A stretch of DNA of 64,000 bases from Pseudoroseicyclus tamaricis. GTDB lineage: Bacteria; Pseudomonadota; Alphaproteobacteria; Rhodobacterales; Rhodobacteraceae. The stretch lies in NCBI RefSeq assembly GCF_012070395.1, contig NZ_JAAFYS010000003.1:496001-560000 (forward strand), read 5' to 3'. The notes under the pieces were generated by a model. It worked only from the letters and a program-made list of their open reading frames with translations. It searched no databases and was not told the origin of the DNA. Positions within the stretch are counted from its first letter, which is position 1; each line of letters starts with the position of its first letter. The translations under genes were made by a program, and so were the position numbers. Below, piece after piece: positions 17,521 to 24,848 of the stretch.

Positions 17521-18002
17521 TGCCGCCGCTGCAGCCCCGCGCTCTCTCCGCCGACGAGGCGGGCGACGCTGCCGTCGCCCTCTCGCCGCATATCCAGCCC
17601 TGGCATGCCGAGCGCTTCCCCGACCGCTTCAAGCCGCAGGCGGAGGTCGAGCCGCGCGCCTTCAAGCTCTTCGTCACCGGCGGGCTGGAGGGGCCGGAGA
17701 GCTTCGCCTTCGGCCTCGGCGAGCCGGTCGAAGGGCTGATCTTCGGCCATGCCGAGCTGCTGGAAGGCAATGCCCTCAGCTACGAGCGCAAGGTCCTGAA
17801 GATCGACGAAATCGTCGTCGCCCCGGCGCTCCGCCGGCAGGGCGCCGCCCGCGCCCTCTTCGAGGCGGCGCTGGCCTTCGGCCGCGAGCATGGCTGCAGC
17901 CAGGCCGTGCTGACCACCTACGAGGGCAATGACGGCGCCCACGCGCTCTTCGCCGCCATGGGCTTCGCCCGCCGCGTGCAGACCTGGGTCGCCCCGCTCT
18001 GA
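17520..18002 (+). CDS. GNAT-family N-acetyltransferase
   Basis: A 160-residue protein whose centre reads KIDEIVVAPALRRQGAARALFEAALAFGREHG, the acetyl-CoA-binding motif A (R/Q-X-X-G-X-G/A) of GNAT enzymes. It then has a C-terminal ALFAAMGF motif. The acceptor is unknown. The ATG shares its A with the dnaX TGA stop, so translation is coupled to dnaX. It is convergent with rplA, with the rplA terminator between. Confidence 0.82.
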   Translation: MPPLQPRALSADEAGDAAVALSPHIQPWHAERFPDRFKPQAEVEPRAFKLFVTGGLEGPESFAFGLGEPVEGLIFGHAELLEGNALSYERKVLKIDEIVVAPALRRQGAARALFEAALAFGREHGCSQAVLTTYEGNDGAHALFAAMGFARRVQTWVAPL

Positions 18003-18051
18003 GCCGCCCGAGACGGCCCGCCAGGGCCGGTGAGGCCACCCCCAAACGCAA

Positions 18052-18078
18052 ATCGGCCGCCCGGGGGGGGCGGCCGAT
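18052..18078 (-). terminator. Rho-independent-type terminator after rplA
   Basis: A stem of at least 11 bp (ATCGGCCGCCC paired with GGGCGGCCGAT) around a run of G. Read on the minus strand, it is followed by TTTGCGTTT. It sits 25 bp past the rplA stop and also separates it from the convergent GNAT gene. Confidence 0.8.
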
Positions 18079-18102
18079 CCGATCTCTTCCGCTGCTCCCG
18101 GC

Positions 18103-18801
18103 TCAGTTGCCGGTGGCGGAGCTCACGTCGACGCTGACGCCGGCGCCCATGGTGGAGGAGAGCGAGACCTTCTTCATGTAGGTCCCCTTCGCCCCGGCCG
18201 GCTTGGCGCGGCTCACCGCCTCGACAAAGGCGCGGATGTTCTCTTCGAGCTTGTCGGCATCGAAGCTCGCCTTGCCGACACCGGCATGGACGACGCCGGC
18301 CTTCTCTGCCTTGAACTGCACCTGCCCGCCCTTGGCGGCCTTGATGGCCTCGGCGACATCCATCGTCACCGTGCCGACCTTGGGGTTCGGCATCAGGTTG
18401 CGGGGGCCCAGGACCTTACCCAGACGGCCGACGATCGGCATCATGTCCGGGGTGGCGATGCAGCGATCGAAGTCGATCGTGCCGCCCTGGATGGTCTCCA
18501 TCAGGTCCTCGGCGCCAACGATGTCGGCCCCGGCGGCTTTCGCCTCCTCGGCCTTGTCGCCACGCGCGAAGACGGCGACGCGGACGGTCTTGCCCGTGCC
18601 GTTCGGCAGGTTCACCGTGCCGCGGACCATCTGGTCGGCGTGGCGCGGATCGACACCGAGGTTCAGCGCGACCTCGATGGTCTCGTCGAACTTGGCGGAG
18701 GCGTTGGACTTGATGAGCGCGACGGCGTCGGCGACGGAGAGGTTCTCCTTGCCGATCACGGCCTCACGCGCGGCGCGGGTGCGTTTTCCCAGCTTGGCCA
18801 T
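18103..18801 (-). CDS. rplA: 50S ribosomal protein L1
   Basis: L1 of the ribosomal stalk base and autoregulator of its operon in well-studied bacteria. The 232-residue sequence begins [20 protein letters not shown]. It contains [32 protein letters not shown], the diagnostic L1 signature. It starts 3 bp after rplK. The normal downstream partners rplJ and rplL are missing; a terminator follows directly. Confidence 0.98.
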   Translation of the reverse strand: MAKLGKRTRAAREAVIGKENLSVADAVALIKSNASAKFDETIEVALNLGVDPRHADQMVRGTVNLPNGTGKTVRVAVFARGDKAEEAKAAGADIVGAEDLMETIQGGTIDFDRCIATPDMMPIVGRLGKVLGPRNLMPNPKVGTVTMDVAEAIKAAKGGQVQFKAEKAGVVHAGVGKASFDADKLEENIRAFVEAVSRAKPAGAKGTYMKKVSLSSTMGAGVSVDVSSATGN

Positions 18802-18804
18802 GAT

Positions 18805-19257
18805 TTACCCCTTCACCTCGATACCCATCGACCTGGCGGAGCCCAGCACGGTCTGCATGGCGCCTTCGACGGAGGTGGCGTTCAGATCCTTCATCTTCGC
18901 TTCGGCGATTTCTTTCACCTGGGCGATCGTGACGGTGGCGACGGTTTCCTTCCCCGGGGCCGGCGAGCCCTTCGGACGGTTACGCTTGCCAACGGGCTTC
19001 AGGCCCGCCGCCTTCTTGAGGAGGAAGGCCGCCGGCGGCGACTTCGTCTCGATCGTGAAGGACTTGTCCTGGTAGTAGGTGATCACGGTGGGGATCGGCG
19101 CACCCGGCTCGAACTCGGCGGTCTTCGCGTTGAACGCCTTGCAGAATTCCATGATGTTGATCCCGCGCTGGCCGAGCGCGGGGCCGACCGGCGGGGAGGG
19201 GTTGGCTTGCCCCGCCTTCACCTGGAGCTTCAGCTGCCCCATGACTTTCTTGGCCAT
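18805..19257 (-). CDS. rplK: 50S ribosomal protein L11
   Basis: L11 binds 23S rRNA at the GTPase-associated centre and is needed for RelA-type sensing. At 150 residues it begins [43 protein letters not shown] and ends with the typical [13 protein letters not shown]. It is cotranscribed with rplA. Its upstream neighbour is normally nusG, but here a sulfotransferase gene and a repeat element lie between, so it must have its own promoter in 19258-19455. Confidence 0.98.
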   Translation of the reverse strand: MAKKVMGQLKLQVKAGQANPSPPVGPALGQRGINIMEFCKAFNAKTAEFEPGAPIPTVITYYQDKSFTIETKSPPAAFLLKKAAGLKPVGKRNRPKGSPAPGKETVATVTIAQVKEIAEAKMKDLNATSVEGAMQTVLGSARSMGIEVKG

Positions 19258-19455
19258 TGGCCATCTCCTTCTTCAACAGCCCCCCGGCGCGCCGACGGAC
19301 TTGCGGTTGAGGTGGTCCGGTCCGGACATCGCGATGCCCTCGCCTCCCACGCTTGGTGCCCCCCGAGGGGGACAGAGGCGGCGGTTACACCCCCTGCCCC
19401 CGCATTGCAAGCGTTTGCCCTTGCCTGAATGGGGTTCGCCCCCTCAGATGCCGCC

Positions 19456-20229
19456 ATGACGAAAGGGTACATCATCTTCACCACGCCGCGGAGCGGCAGC
19501 ACGCTGCTCTGTCGTCTTCTTGCCGCCACCGGGGTCGCCGGGTCCCCCAACTCGCATTTCCACGAGCCGTCGCTTGAGGGCTGGCTCGAGGATTACGACC
19601 TCTCCCTGGAGGATTATCCGGGCGAGCTGGACGCAAGCCGGGCCGTGGTGGCCGCCGCGCTCACCCGCGGCCGGGGCGAGACGGAGGTCTTCGGGATGCG
19701 TGTTCAGCGCGAAAGCTTCCCCTTCTTCCTGGCGCAGATGCACGCTCTCGCGCCTGAAGCAGAGGGAGACATGGGGGCGATGGAGGCGGTGCTCGGCAGG
19801 CTCGTCCCGATCTACCTGAGGCGGGGTGGCAAGCTCGATCAGGCGATCTCCTACATCCGCGCCGAGCAGACGGGGCTCTGGCATAAGGCCCCCGATGGCA
19901 GTGAAGTCGAGCGGCTCTCCCCGCCCCGCCCGCCGGTCTACGACGGCGCCGCCATAGCCGAGCGGGTGCGGACGGCGCTGGCAGAGGAGGCGGCATGGGA
20001 GGCGTGGTTCACGAAGGCCGGCGTCTCGCCCCTTAGCCTCACCTACGAAGCCCTGGCGGCCGACCCCGAAGGCGAGGTCGCCCTTATCCTCGCCGCGCTC
20101 GGCCAGCCGGTGGCGGCTGCCTCCGGGCTGGAGCCGGGCGTCGCCAGGATCGCCGATGCGCTGAACAAGGGCTGGGCTGCGCGCTTCCGGGCGGAGGAGC
20201 CGGAGCTGGCGGCGGCGGGCTCGGCCTGA
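19456..20229 (+). CDS. Stf0-type sulfotransferase
   Basis: A predicted PAPS-dependent sulfotransferase of 257 residues. The N-terminus YIIFTTPRSGSTLLCRLL is the 5'-phosphosulfate-binding loop seen in Stf0 (trehalose 2-sulfotransferase) relatives. FHEPSLEGWL and the later PLSLTYEALAADPEG fit the family. The substrate is unknown. ATG at 19456 gives the conserved start; the frame extends nine codons further without similarity. It lies against the grain of the nusG-rplK cluster, which suggests a later insertion. Confidence 0.8.
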   Translation: MTKGYIIFTTPRSGSTLLCRLLAATGVAGSPNSHFHEPSLEGWLEDYDLSLEDYPGELDASRAVVAAALTRGRGETEVFGMRVQRESFPFFLAQMHALAPEAEGDMGAMEAVLGRLVPIYLRRGGKLDQAISYIRAEQTGLWHKAPDGSEVERLSPPRPPVYDGAAIAERVRTALAEEAAWEAWFTKAGVSPLSLTYEALAADPEGEVALILAALGQPVAAASGLEPGVARIADALNKGWAARFRAEEPELAAAGSA

Positions 20230-20288
20230 CCGCGGGGCCGGCGGACCAGACTTTCCGTGGGTGGCCACGTGACCGCGTTGTGGAAACA

Positions 20289-20347
20289 GGTGGGTTACAA
20301 ACCCACCCTACGCACAAGCGCATCGTAGGGTGGGTTTTCAACCCACC
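20289..20347. repeat. Double GGTGGGTT/AACCCACC palindrome
   Basis: Two perfect hairpins with 8-bp arms (20289-20307 and 20329-20347). They are joined by a spacer whose ends, CCTACG and CGTAGG, are themselves complementary, so the whole can fold as one long stem. The same arms occur once at 12542-12560. Copy B of the larger repeat begins 25 bp further on. Confidence 0.8.
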
Positions 20348-20371
20348 TTCCCGGCCTGCCATCCCACAGCT

Positions 20372-20560
20372 CCGTTTGCAGGCGCAGGGCGAGCGCCTGC
20401 CCGTGGGGTGGCGCTGCAACTGCGCCGCTGGAGTGCTTTATGCCGGCCACGCCCCTCCCGGCTCCGAGCGGGGCACCAAGCTCAGACAGAGCGCCAGCCC
20501 TTGGGGACGGGCAGGCGCTCGCCCTGCGCCTTTGGCGCGTACCGGGCGGGGGAACAGCTC
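20372..20560. repeat. Dispersed inverted-arm repeat, copy B
   Basis: The most complete copy. Its 24-base arms, 20381-20404 and 20507-20530, are perfect reverse complements separated by 102 bp. The left arm begins GGCGCAGGGCGAGCGCC. On the plus strand a frame runs through without stops and includes ERGTKLRQSASPWGRAGAR. Copy A is its inverted version and copy C a decayed version in the same orientation. It lies in the gap between the sulfotransferase and nusG, where no gene fits. Confidence 0.85.
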
Positions 20561-20651
20561 GGACGTGGGGATAAATGTGCGGGGCTCGCCAGCGACGAAA
20601 GCCAGACATGCCCGGGCCGGACTCGCAGGACGGGCGACAGCCCGCCCCGGC

Positions 20652-21185
20652 TCAGCCCTGCTTGCTGACCTGTGTGAATTCCAGCTCCACCGGCGTGGCG
20701 CGGCCAAAGATGGAGACCGTCACCTTCAGGCGCTGGTTGTCCTCGTCCACCTCTTCCACGGTGCCGTCGAAATCCTCGAACGGCCCGTCGGCGACCTTCA
20801 CCTTCTCGCCGATCTCGAAGCGGATCAGGGTGCGCGGCGTCTCCTGGCCCTCTTCGACTCGGCCGAGGATCTGCTGCACCTCGGCGTCGCGCATCGGCAT
20901 CGGCCGGCCCTGCGGGCCGAGGAAGCCGGTGACCCGGTTGATCGAGGTGATCAGGTGGTAGCCCTCGTCGGACATTTCCATGTGCACGAGCACGTAGCCC
21001 GGCATGAAGCGCCGCTCCGTCGAGACCTTCTTGCCGCGGCGGACCTCGATGACCTCCTCGGTCGGCACCAGTACCTCGTCGATCTGCTCGGCGAGATCCT
21101 GTTCCTCCACCTTGGCGCGAATCTGCTCGGCGATCTTCTTCTCGAAGTTCGAGAGCACGCTCACCGAATACCAGCGCTTCGCCAT
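20652..21185 (-). CDS. nusG: Transcription termination/antitermination factor NusG
   Basis: Binds RNA polymerase through its NGN domain and Rho or ribosomal S10 through its KOW domain. The 177-residue protein starts [20 protein letters not shown]. It has [28 protein letters not shown] and the KOW motif [21 protein letters not shown]. It is normally adjacent to secE; here a VOC gene separates them. Downstream lies repeat copy B instead of rplK. Confidence 0.97.
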   Translation of the reverse strand: MAKRWYSVSVLSNFEKKIAEQIRAKVEEQDLAEQIDEVLVPTEEVIEVRRGKKVSTERRFMPGYVLVHMEMSDEGYHLITSINRVTGFLGPQGRPMPMRDAEVQQILGRVEEGQETPRTLIRFEIGEKVKVADGPFEDFDGTVEEVDEDNQRLKVTVSIFGRATPVELEFTQVSKQG

Positions 21186-21312
21186 CTGTCGTACCTGCCC
21201 TTCGGCTCTAGTTCATCGAAAGGCCGGATGCGCCCGGCCACAAAGAAAAGCGGCGCGGGACTCTATCGTCGCGCGCCATCGCCCGGCCTCTTACTGCCGG
21301 GCCGCGGCGAAT

Positions 21313-21726
21313 TCAACCCTTCCGCGCTGCGGCCGCGCCGCCCGCCTCCTGCCCCGCATGGGCGCGGCCGGAGACGGAGACGGAATTGCCGGCCGGATCC
21401 CTGGCATTGGCGAAGAGGTAGCCGCCCGCGTCATGCACCGTGCCGAACGGGATGCCGCGCTCCGCCGCCGCCGCCACGAAGCCCGGCACGTCTTCCACGT
21501 CGAAGACCAGCTTCACCTGCGCCTGCCCGCTGCGCTGCCCCTTGGCGGCGGGATGCAGCAGAAGCGGCAGTCCCGGGCCGGCGGGCCGCAACTCGACAAT
21601 CCGGTCCCGGGCTTGCGTCACCGCCTCGTAGCCGAAGAGCCTTGCGTAGAAGTCCGTCGTGGCCGCGATGTCGCGGACATAGAGCAACAGGCGGCCGACC
21701 CCGACGCGCAGCGCGGGGGCCGTCAC
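21313..21726 (-). CDS. VOC-superfamily (glyoxalase/dioxygenase-like) protein
   Basis: A 137-residue protein with paired beta-alpha-beta-beta-beta modules, as in the vicinal oxygen chelate fold. The first is GVGRLLLYVRDIAATTDFYARLFGYE; the second includes VKLVFDVEDVPGFVAAAAERG and RDPAGNSVSV. Such proteins include glyoxalases and resistance proteins, so no reaction is assigned. The GTG start lies 4 bp after the secE stop, placing it inside the secE-nusG operon. That position is unusual. Confidence 0.78.
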   Translation of the reverse strand: MTAPALRVGVGRLLLYVRDIAATTDFYARLFGYEAVTQARDRIVELRPAGPGLPLLLHPAAKGQRSGQAQVKLVFDVEDVPGFVAAAAERGIPFGTVHDAGGYLFANARDPAGNSVSVSGRAHAGQEAGGAAAARKG

Positions 21727-21730
21727 GGGA

Positions 21731-21931
21731 TCAGGTGCCGAAATAGCTGAGGATGCCGGTCAGCCCGAAGCGGATCACGATGTCCACGAGGCTGAAGAAG
21801 GCGGCGGCGAGGCCGGCCAGCAGCACCACCATCAGCGTGGTCAGCAATACCTCGCGGCGCGTCGGCCAGACGATCTTGGCGATCTCCGCGCGGGTCTGCT
21901 GAATGAACTGAACGGGGTTGGTGCGGGCCAT
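21731..21931 (-). CDS. secE: Preprotein translocase subunit SecE
   Basis: Clamp subunit of the SecYEG channel. At 66 residues it is the short single-helix form: MARTNPVQFIQQTRAEIAKIVWPTRREVLLTT, then one membrane helix (VVLLAGLAAAFFSLVDIVIRFGL). The conserved KIVWPTRREV amphipathic segment is intact. The start at 21931 gives the standard N-terminus, although the frame is open further upstream. A hairpin separates it from the TSUP gene, so its promoter should lie in 21932-22011. Confidence 0.95.
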   Translation of the reverse strand: MARTNPVQFIQQTRAEIAKIVWPTRREVLLTTLMVVLLAGLAAAFFSLVDIVIRFGLTGILSYFGT

Positions 21932-22011
21932 CGGCGTCTCCCTCTCGGCAGCGGGCGACCTAACGGCTGCCCGAGCCCTTTTCAAGGCCGCCTTGTGGCC
22001 CTCGGCGGAAA

Positions 22012-22041
22012 GGCGCGGCCCTGTGACGATCGGGCCGCGCC
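22012..22041 (-). terminator. Hairpin terminator after the TSUP gene
   Basis: 10-bp perfect arms (GGCGCGGCCC and GGGCCGCGCC) with a 10-base loop, followed on the minus strand by CTTTCC. It lies 23 bp beyond the TSUP stop and upstream of secE, keeping the two transcripts apart. Confidence 0.65.
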
Positions 22042-22064
22042 GCAGCTCCTCTCTGGGGAACGCC

Positions 22065-22835
22065 TCAGACCAGTCGCCAGGTCTGGTAGACGGCCAGCAG
22101 CAGGATGAGCACGCCCACGAGCAGCATCAGCGTCCGCGCCGGCATGATCTTGACGACGTAGCCCGCCAGCGGCGCCGCCAGCACACCGCCGACGATGAGC
22201 CCCGCGACCGCCGCGATGTGCCCGGCGACACCGCCCTCGTCCCAGTGGCCGGTGAAGATCGCCACCATGAAGCTGACGGAGACGGCCATTGTGAGGAAGA
22301 ATTCCGCCGTGTTGACCGTCCCGATCGTCTCCCGCGGGGCGCCGCCGGCGCCGATCAGCGCCGTGGTGACGGAGGGGCCCCAGCCGCCGCCGCCCACCGC
22401 ATCGATGAAGCCGCCGGCGCCGCCCAGCGGCAGCAGAGCCCCCGCCTTCGGCTTGCGGAGCGTCGCCGGCCCCATCAGGGCGCGCGCCACGATCCAGACG
22501 CCGACGACGCCGAGGTAGAGGGCGATGAAGGGGCGCATGACGTTGCCGTCGAAGGTGGTGAGCACGTAGGTGCCGATCACCCCGCCCAGCACGCCCGCCG
22601 GCGCCAGCGTCGCCAGCATCCGCCAGCTCACGTTGCGGTGCCAGACATGCGAACTCGCCGAGGCGCCGGTCGTGAAGATCTCGGCGAAATGGGTGGAGGC
22701 GGAGGCTACCGCAGGCGCCACCCCGAAGGACAGCAGCACGGAAGAGGCGACGACGCCGTAGGCCATCCCCAAGGCCCCGTCGACGAGCTGGGCAAGGAAG
22801 CCGACGAGCGAGAAGAGCAGAAAGCTGTTGTCCAT
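22065..22835 (-). CDS. TauE/SafE (TSUP) family transporter
   Basis: A 256-residue protein with about eight membrane segments. Both family repeats are visible: VGFLAQLVDGALGMAYGVVASSVLL and GGAGGFIDAVGGGGWGPSVTTALI. TSUP members export sulfite, sulfoacetate or related organosulfur anions; the genomic partner here is an Rrf2 regulator, which fits sulfur or redox control. ATG at 22835 has GGGGAG six bases upstream; an ATG at 22856 has none. A palindrome overlaps its putative promoter. Confidence 0.9.
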   Translation of the reverse strand: MDNSFLLFSLVGFLAQLVDGALGMAYGVVASSVLLSFGVAPAVASASTHFAEIFTTGASASSHVWHRNVSWRMLATLAPAGVLGGVIGTYVLTTFDGNVMRPFIALYLGVVGVWIVARALMGPATLRKPKAGALLPLGGAGGFIDAVGGGGWGPSVTTALIGAGGAPRETIGTVNTAEFFLTMAVSVSFMVAIFTGHWDEGGVAGHIAAVAGLIVGGVLAAPLAGYVVKIMPARTLMLLVGVLILLLAVYQTWRLV

Positions 22836-22865
22836 GATGGTCTCCCCGTTGGACATTTCTGCTAT

Positions 22866-22896
22866 TTCATACCTGATAACTAGGTAATTGCGTCAA
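22866..22896 (-). promoter_or_regulatory. TSUP promoter with overlapping palindromic operator
   Basis: On the minus strand TTGACG (22891-22896) and TATGAA (22866-22871) are separated by 19 bases. A palindrome TACCT-N7-AGGTA at 22870-22886 covers the -10 and spacer. It lies between the Rrf2 gene and the TSUP gene and is the best candidate for the Rrf2 binding site. The role is inferred from position and symmetry. Confidence 0.45.
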
Positions 22897-22935
22897 GTGG
22901 AATCAGGTGGCCCCGCGCTTCGGGCGCTCCACCGC

Positions 22936-23403
22936 CTAATTCTCAGGCGTTTCTCGAGGCGGCGCGGCGAAGGAGATCTGCCGCCCGCCCGCCGCCTCGG
23001 CCAGCGACATCCCCTCCAGCAGCAGCGCAGTGGTATGGCGCACGGCCTCGAGAATCGGGCGAATCTCGCAGTGTTCCACCGATTTGCAGTCCGGGCAGCG
23101 GCCCGGCGCGGTGACGGAGACGCAAGGTGCCAGCGCCAGTGGCCCGTCGACCGAGCGGAGGATCTCCGCGAAGCTGATGTCCGACGCCGCCCGCGCCAGA
23201 CGGTAGCCGCCTGAAGGGCCGCGCCGGCCCTGCACGACGCCGCGGCGCTTCAGGTCCGCCAGGATCTGCTCGAGGTACTTAGCCGGGATGCCTTCGGCCG
23301 CGGCGATGGCCGCGGCGGTCACCGCCCGATCCTCCTCCTCGGCTCGAGCGAGGTGGATGGCGGCGTGCAGCGCGTATCGGGCTTTCTGCGAGAGCATCGG
23401 CAA
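22936..23403 (-). CDS. Rrf2-family transcriptional regulator (IscR/CymR-like)
   Basis: A 155-residue winged-helix regulator. It begins MPMLSQKARYALHAAIHLAR, and the recognition region contains IPAKYLEQILADLKRRGVVQGRRGPSGGYRLAR. It has four cysteines, Cys94, Cys103, Cys106 and Cys112 (PCVSVTAPGRCPDCKSVEHC), where IscR carries its iron-sulfur ligands. An [Fe-S] or thiol sensor is therefore plausible, although the spacing differs from IscR. The next gene downstream, about 100 bp away, is the TSUP transporter. Confidence 0.88.
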   Translation of the reverse strand: MPMLSQKARYALHAAIHLARAEEEDRAVTAAAIAAAEGIPAKYLEQILADLKRRGVVQGRRGPSGGYRLARAASDISFAEILRSVDGPLALAPCVSVTAPGRCPDCKSVEHCEIRPILEAVRHTTALLLEGMSLAEAAGGRQISFAAPPRETPEN

Positions 23404-23442
23404 TCCTCCATGGTGGTCTCCATGGCAGGTGCGGCGGGCCTG

Positions 23443-23518
23443 TGGCAGGGGCAGCAGGGCTCGAACCCGCGACCTACGGTTTTGGAGACCGTCGCTCTAC
23501 CAACTGAGCTATACCCCT
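23443..23518 (-). tRNA. tRNA-Trp (anticodon CCA)
   Basis: A full cloverleaf on the minus strand of 76 nt. The acceptor AGGGGTA pairs with TGCCCCT, and the D arm is GCTC-AGTTGGTA-GAGC. The anticodon stem ACGGT/ACCGT encloses loop CTCCAAA (anticodon CCA). The T arm is GCGGG-TTCGAGC-CCTGC, and the 3' CCA is encoded. A TATTAA element about 20 bp upstream may be its -10. It keeps its classical place between tuf and secE in spite of the genes inserted on both sides. Confidence 0.97.
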
Positions 23519-23647
23519 AAGGCCGAGCGGCTGCTTAATATGGTCCCGCCCCCGAGGCAAGCCCCGCACCGCCCTCCTCCGGGCAGTTTGACCCTGCCCT
23601 TCCGCGCCGCCTTGCCTCCCCCGCGCGCTCGCGGCAGGGTGCGGCGC

Positions 23648-24355
23648 ATGGCGAGATCCGGCCCCAGCCTCGGCGTACGCATCCGGGATTCGGCCTGGCT
23701 GCGGCGCACCCTTTCGGCGCTGCTGACGGGCTGGATCCGTCTTTGCGCGGCCACCACCCGCTGGCAGCGGGAGGGCGAGGCGGAGCTGCGCGCCCAGCTG
23801 GCCGAGGGGCCGGTGGTCATGGTGCTCTGGCATTCACGCATCGCCTTCGCCGGCGTCGCGTGGCCGCAGGGCTTTCCCATGTCGTCGCTCAACGAGGGCA
23901 CGGCGATCGGCGCGATGATGGCCGAGGTGATGGAGCGGCAGGGCTTCTCGCCCATGCTCATGCCGCCCCGCGCCTCCACCATGGCGCAGATGCGGACGGT
24001 CCTGAAGCGGCTGCGGGAGGAGCGCTGCTCCATCGGCATCGCGGCGGACGGGCCCAAGGGGCCGGCGCGGGCGCTCAAACCGGTGCCGATCGACTGGGCG
24101 CGGATCGCCGGCGTGCCCGTCTGGGGCATGGCGATCAGCCAGGCGAAGCCCTGGCGCCTCGGCAGCTGGGACAAGACGCTCTTCCCCCGCCCCTTCACCC
24201 GCGGCGCCATGATCCTCGCCCCGTGGGAGGCGCCGCCCCTGCCCCGCCAGCCCGGCGAGGCGGAGCGGGCGGCCGCCACGGCCAGCCTGACGGCGCATCT
24301 CGATGCCATCACCGAGCGGGCCGACCGCGTGGTGGGCGAGGCGCCGGGCCCCTGA
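23648..24355 (+). CDS. DUF374-type lysophospholipid acyltransferase family protein
   Basis: A 235-residue protein with the DUF374 motifs: VVMVLWHSRIAFAGVAWP (His in place of the usual acyltransferase HX4D start), SSLNEGTAIGAMMAEVMERQGF and CSIGIAADGPKGPARALKP. The family is linked to lipid A or lysophospholipid acylation, but specificity is unknown. The start at 23648 follows the last upstream region overlapping tRNA-Trp; an open frame further upstream would run antisense through the tRNA and is not credible. Confidence 0.82.
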   Translation: MARSGPSLGVRIRDSAWLRRTLSALLTGWIRLCAATTRWQREGEAELRAQLAEGPVVMVLWHSRIAFAGVAWPQGFPMSSLNEGTAIGAMMAEVMERQGFSPMLMPPRASTMAQMRTVLKRLREERCSIGIAADGPKGPARALKPVPIDWARIAGVPVWGMAISQAKPWRLGSWDKTLFPRPFTRGAMILAPWEAPPLPRQPGEAERAAATASLTAHLDAITERADRVVGEAPGP

Positions 24356-24382
24356 GCAGGGGCTGAGCCGAGCGGCTGAGCT

Positions 24383-24772
24383 TCAGCCCGGCCAGACGAG
24401 CGCCACGCCCATCAGCACCATTCCCGTCCAGCCAACCATGAACACCATGGAGCGCCAGACCGGGATCGCGGCCATGTACATCGGCAGGTAGGGTATGCGG
24501 ACGAGCACGAAGACGGCGGCCCCGAAGGTCGCCAGCGGCATGTTGGTGCCGGGCACCACAAGGGCGAGGATGCCCAGACCCATGAACACCGGGTAATTCT
24601 CTCGAAAATTCCGCGCCGCCCGCTCGGCGCGGCCATGCACGGCATTCTTCAGGGGCTCCTCGTCGCGCGAGGCAAGGAACCGCCCGATGGAGATATGAGA
24701 GATCAGCATGAGGGCGGGCACGTAGCAGGTGAGCAGATAGACGGCAGAGCCAATGAGCAGCCAGGTCAGCAT
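24383..24772 (-). CDS. MAPEG-family membrane protein
   Basis: A 129-residue protein with four hydrophobic segments. The MAPEG signature region is NAVHGRAERAARNFRENYPVFMGLGILAL, followed by LVRIPYLPMYMAAIPVWRSMVFMVGW. Eukaryotic relatives act in eicosanoid and glutathione metabolism; the bacterial members are mostly uncharacterised. It is divergent from the XRE regulator gene by about 75 bp, so it could be under that regulator's control. Confidence 0.85.
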   Translation of the reverse strand: MLTWLLIGSAVYLLTCYVPALMLISHISIGRFLASRDEEPLKNAVHGRAERAARNFRENYPVFMGLGILALVVPGTNMPLATFGAAVFVLVRIPYLPMYMAAIPVWRSMVFMVGWTGMVLMGVALVWPG

Positions 24773-24848
24773 CGCAATGTCCTTTCAAGGATGACTGATC
24801 CCGAGCTAGGCTGTTGCAGGTATCGCCTCAATTCCCTTGGAGGGTATC

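Noticed and set aside
23288-23647. N-terminal extension of the acyltransferase frame to 23288
   Set aside because: It would run antisense through tRNA-Trp and into the Rrf2 gene, and the conserved protein starts at 23648.
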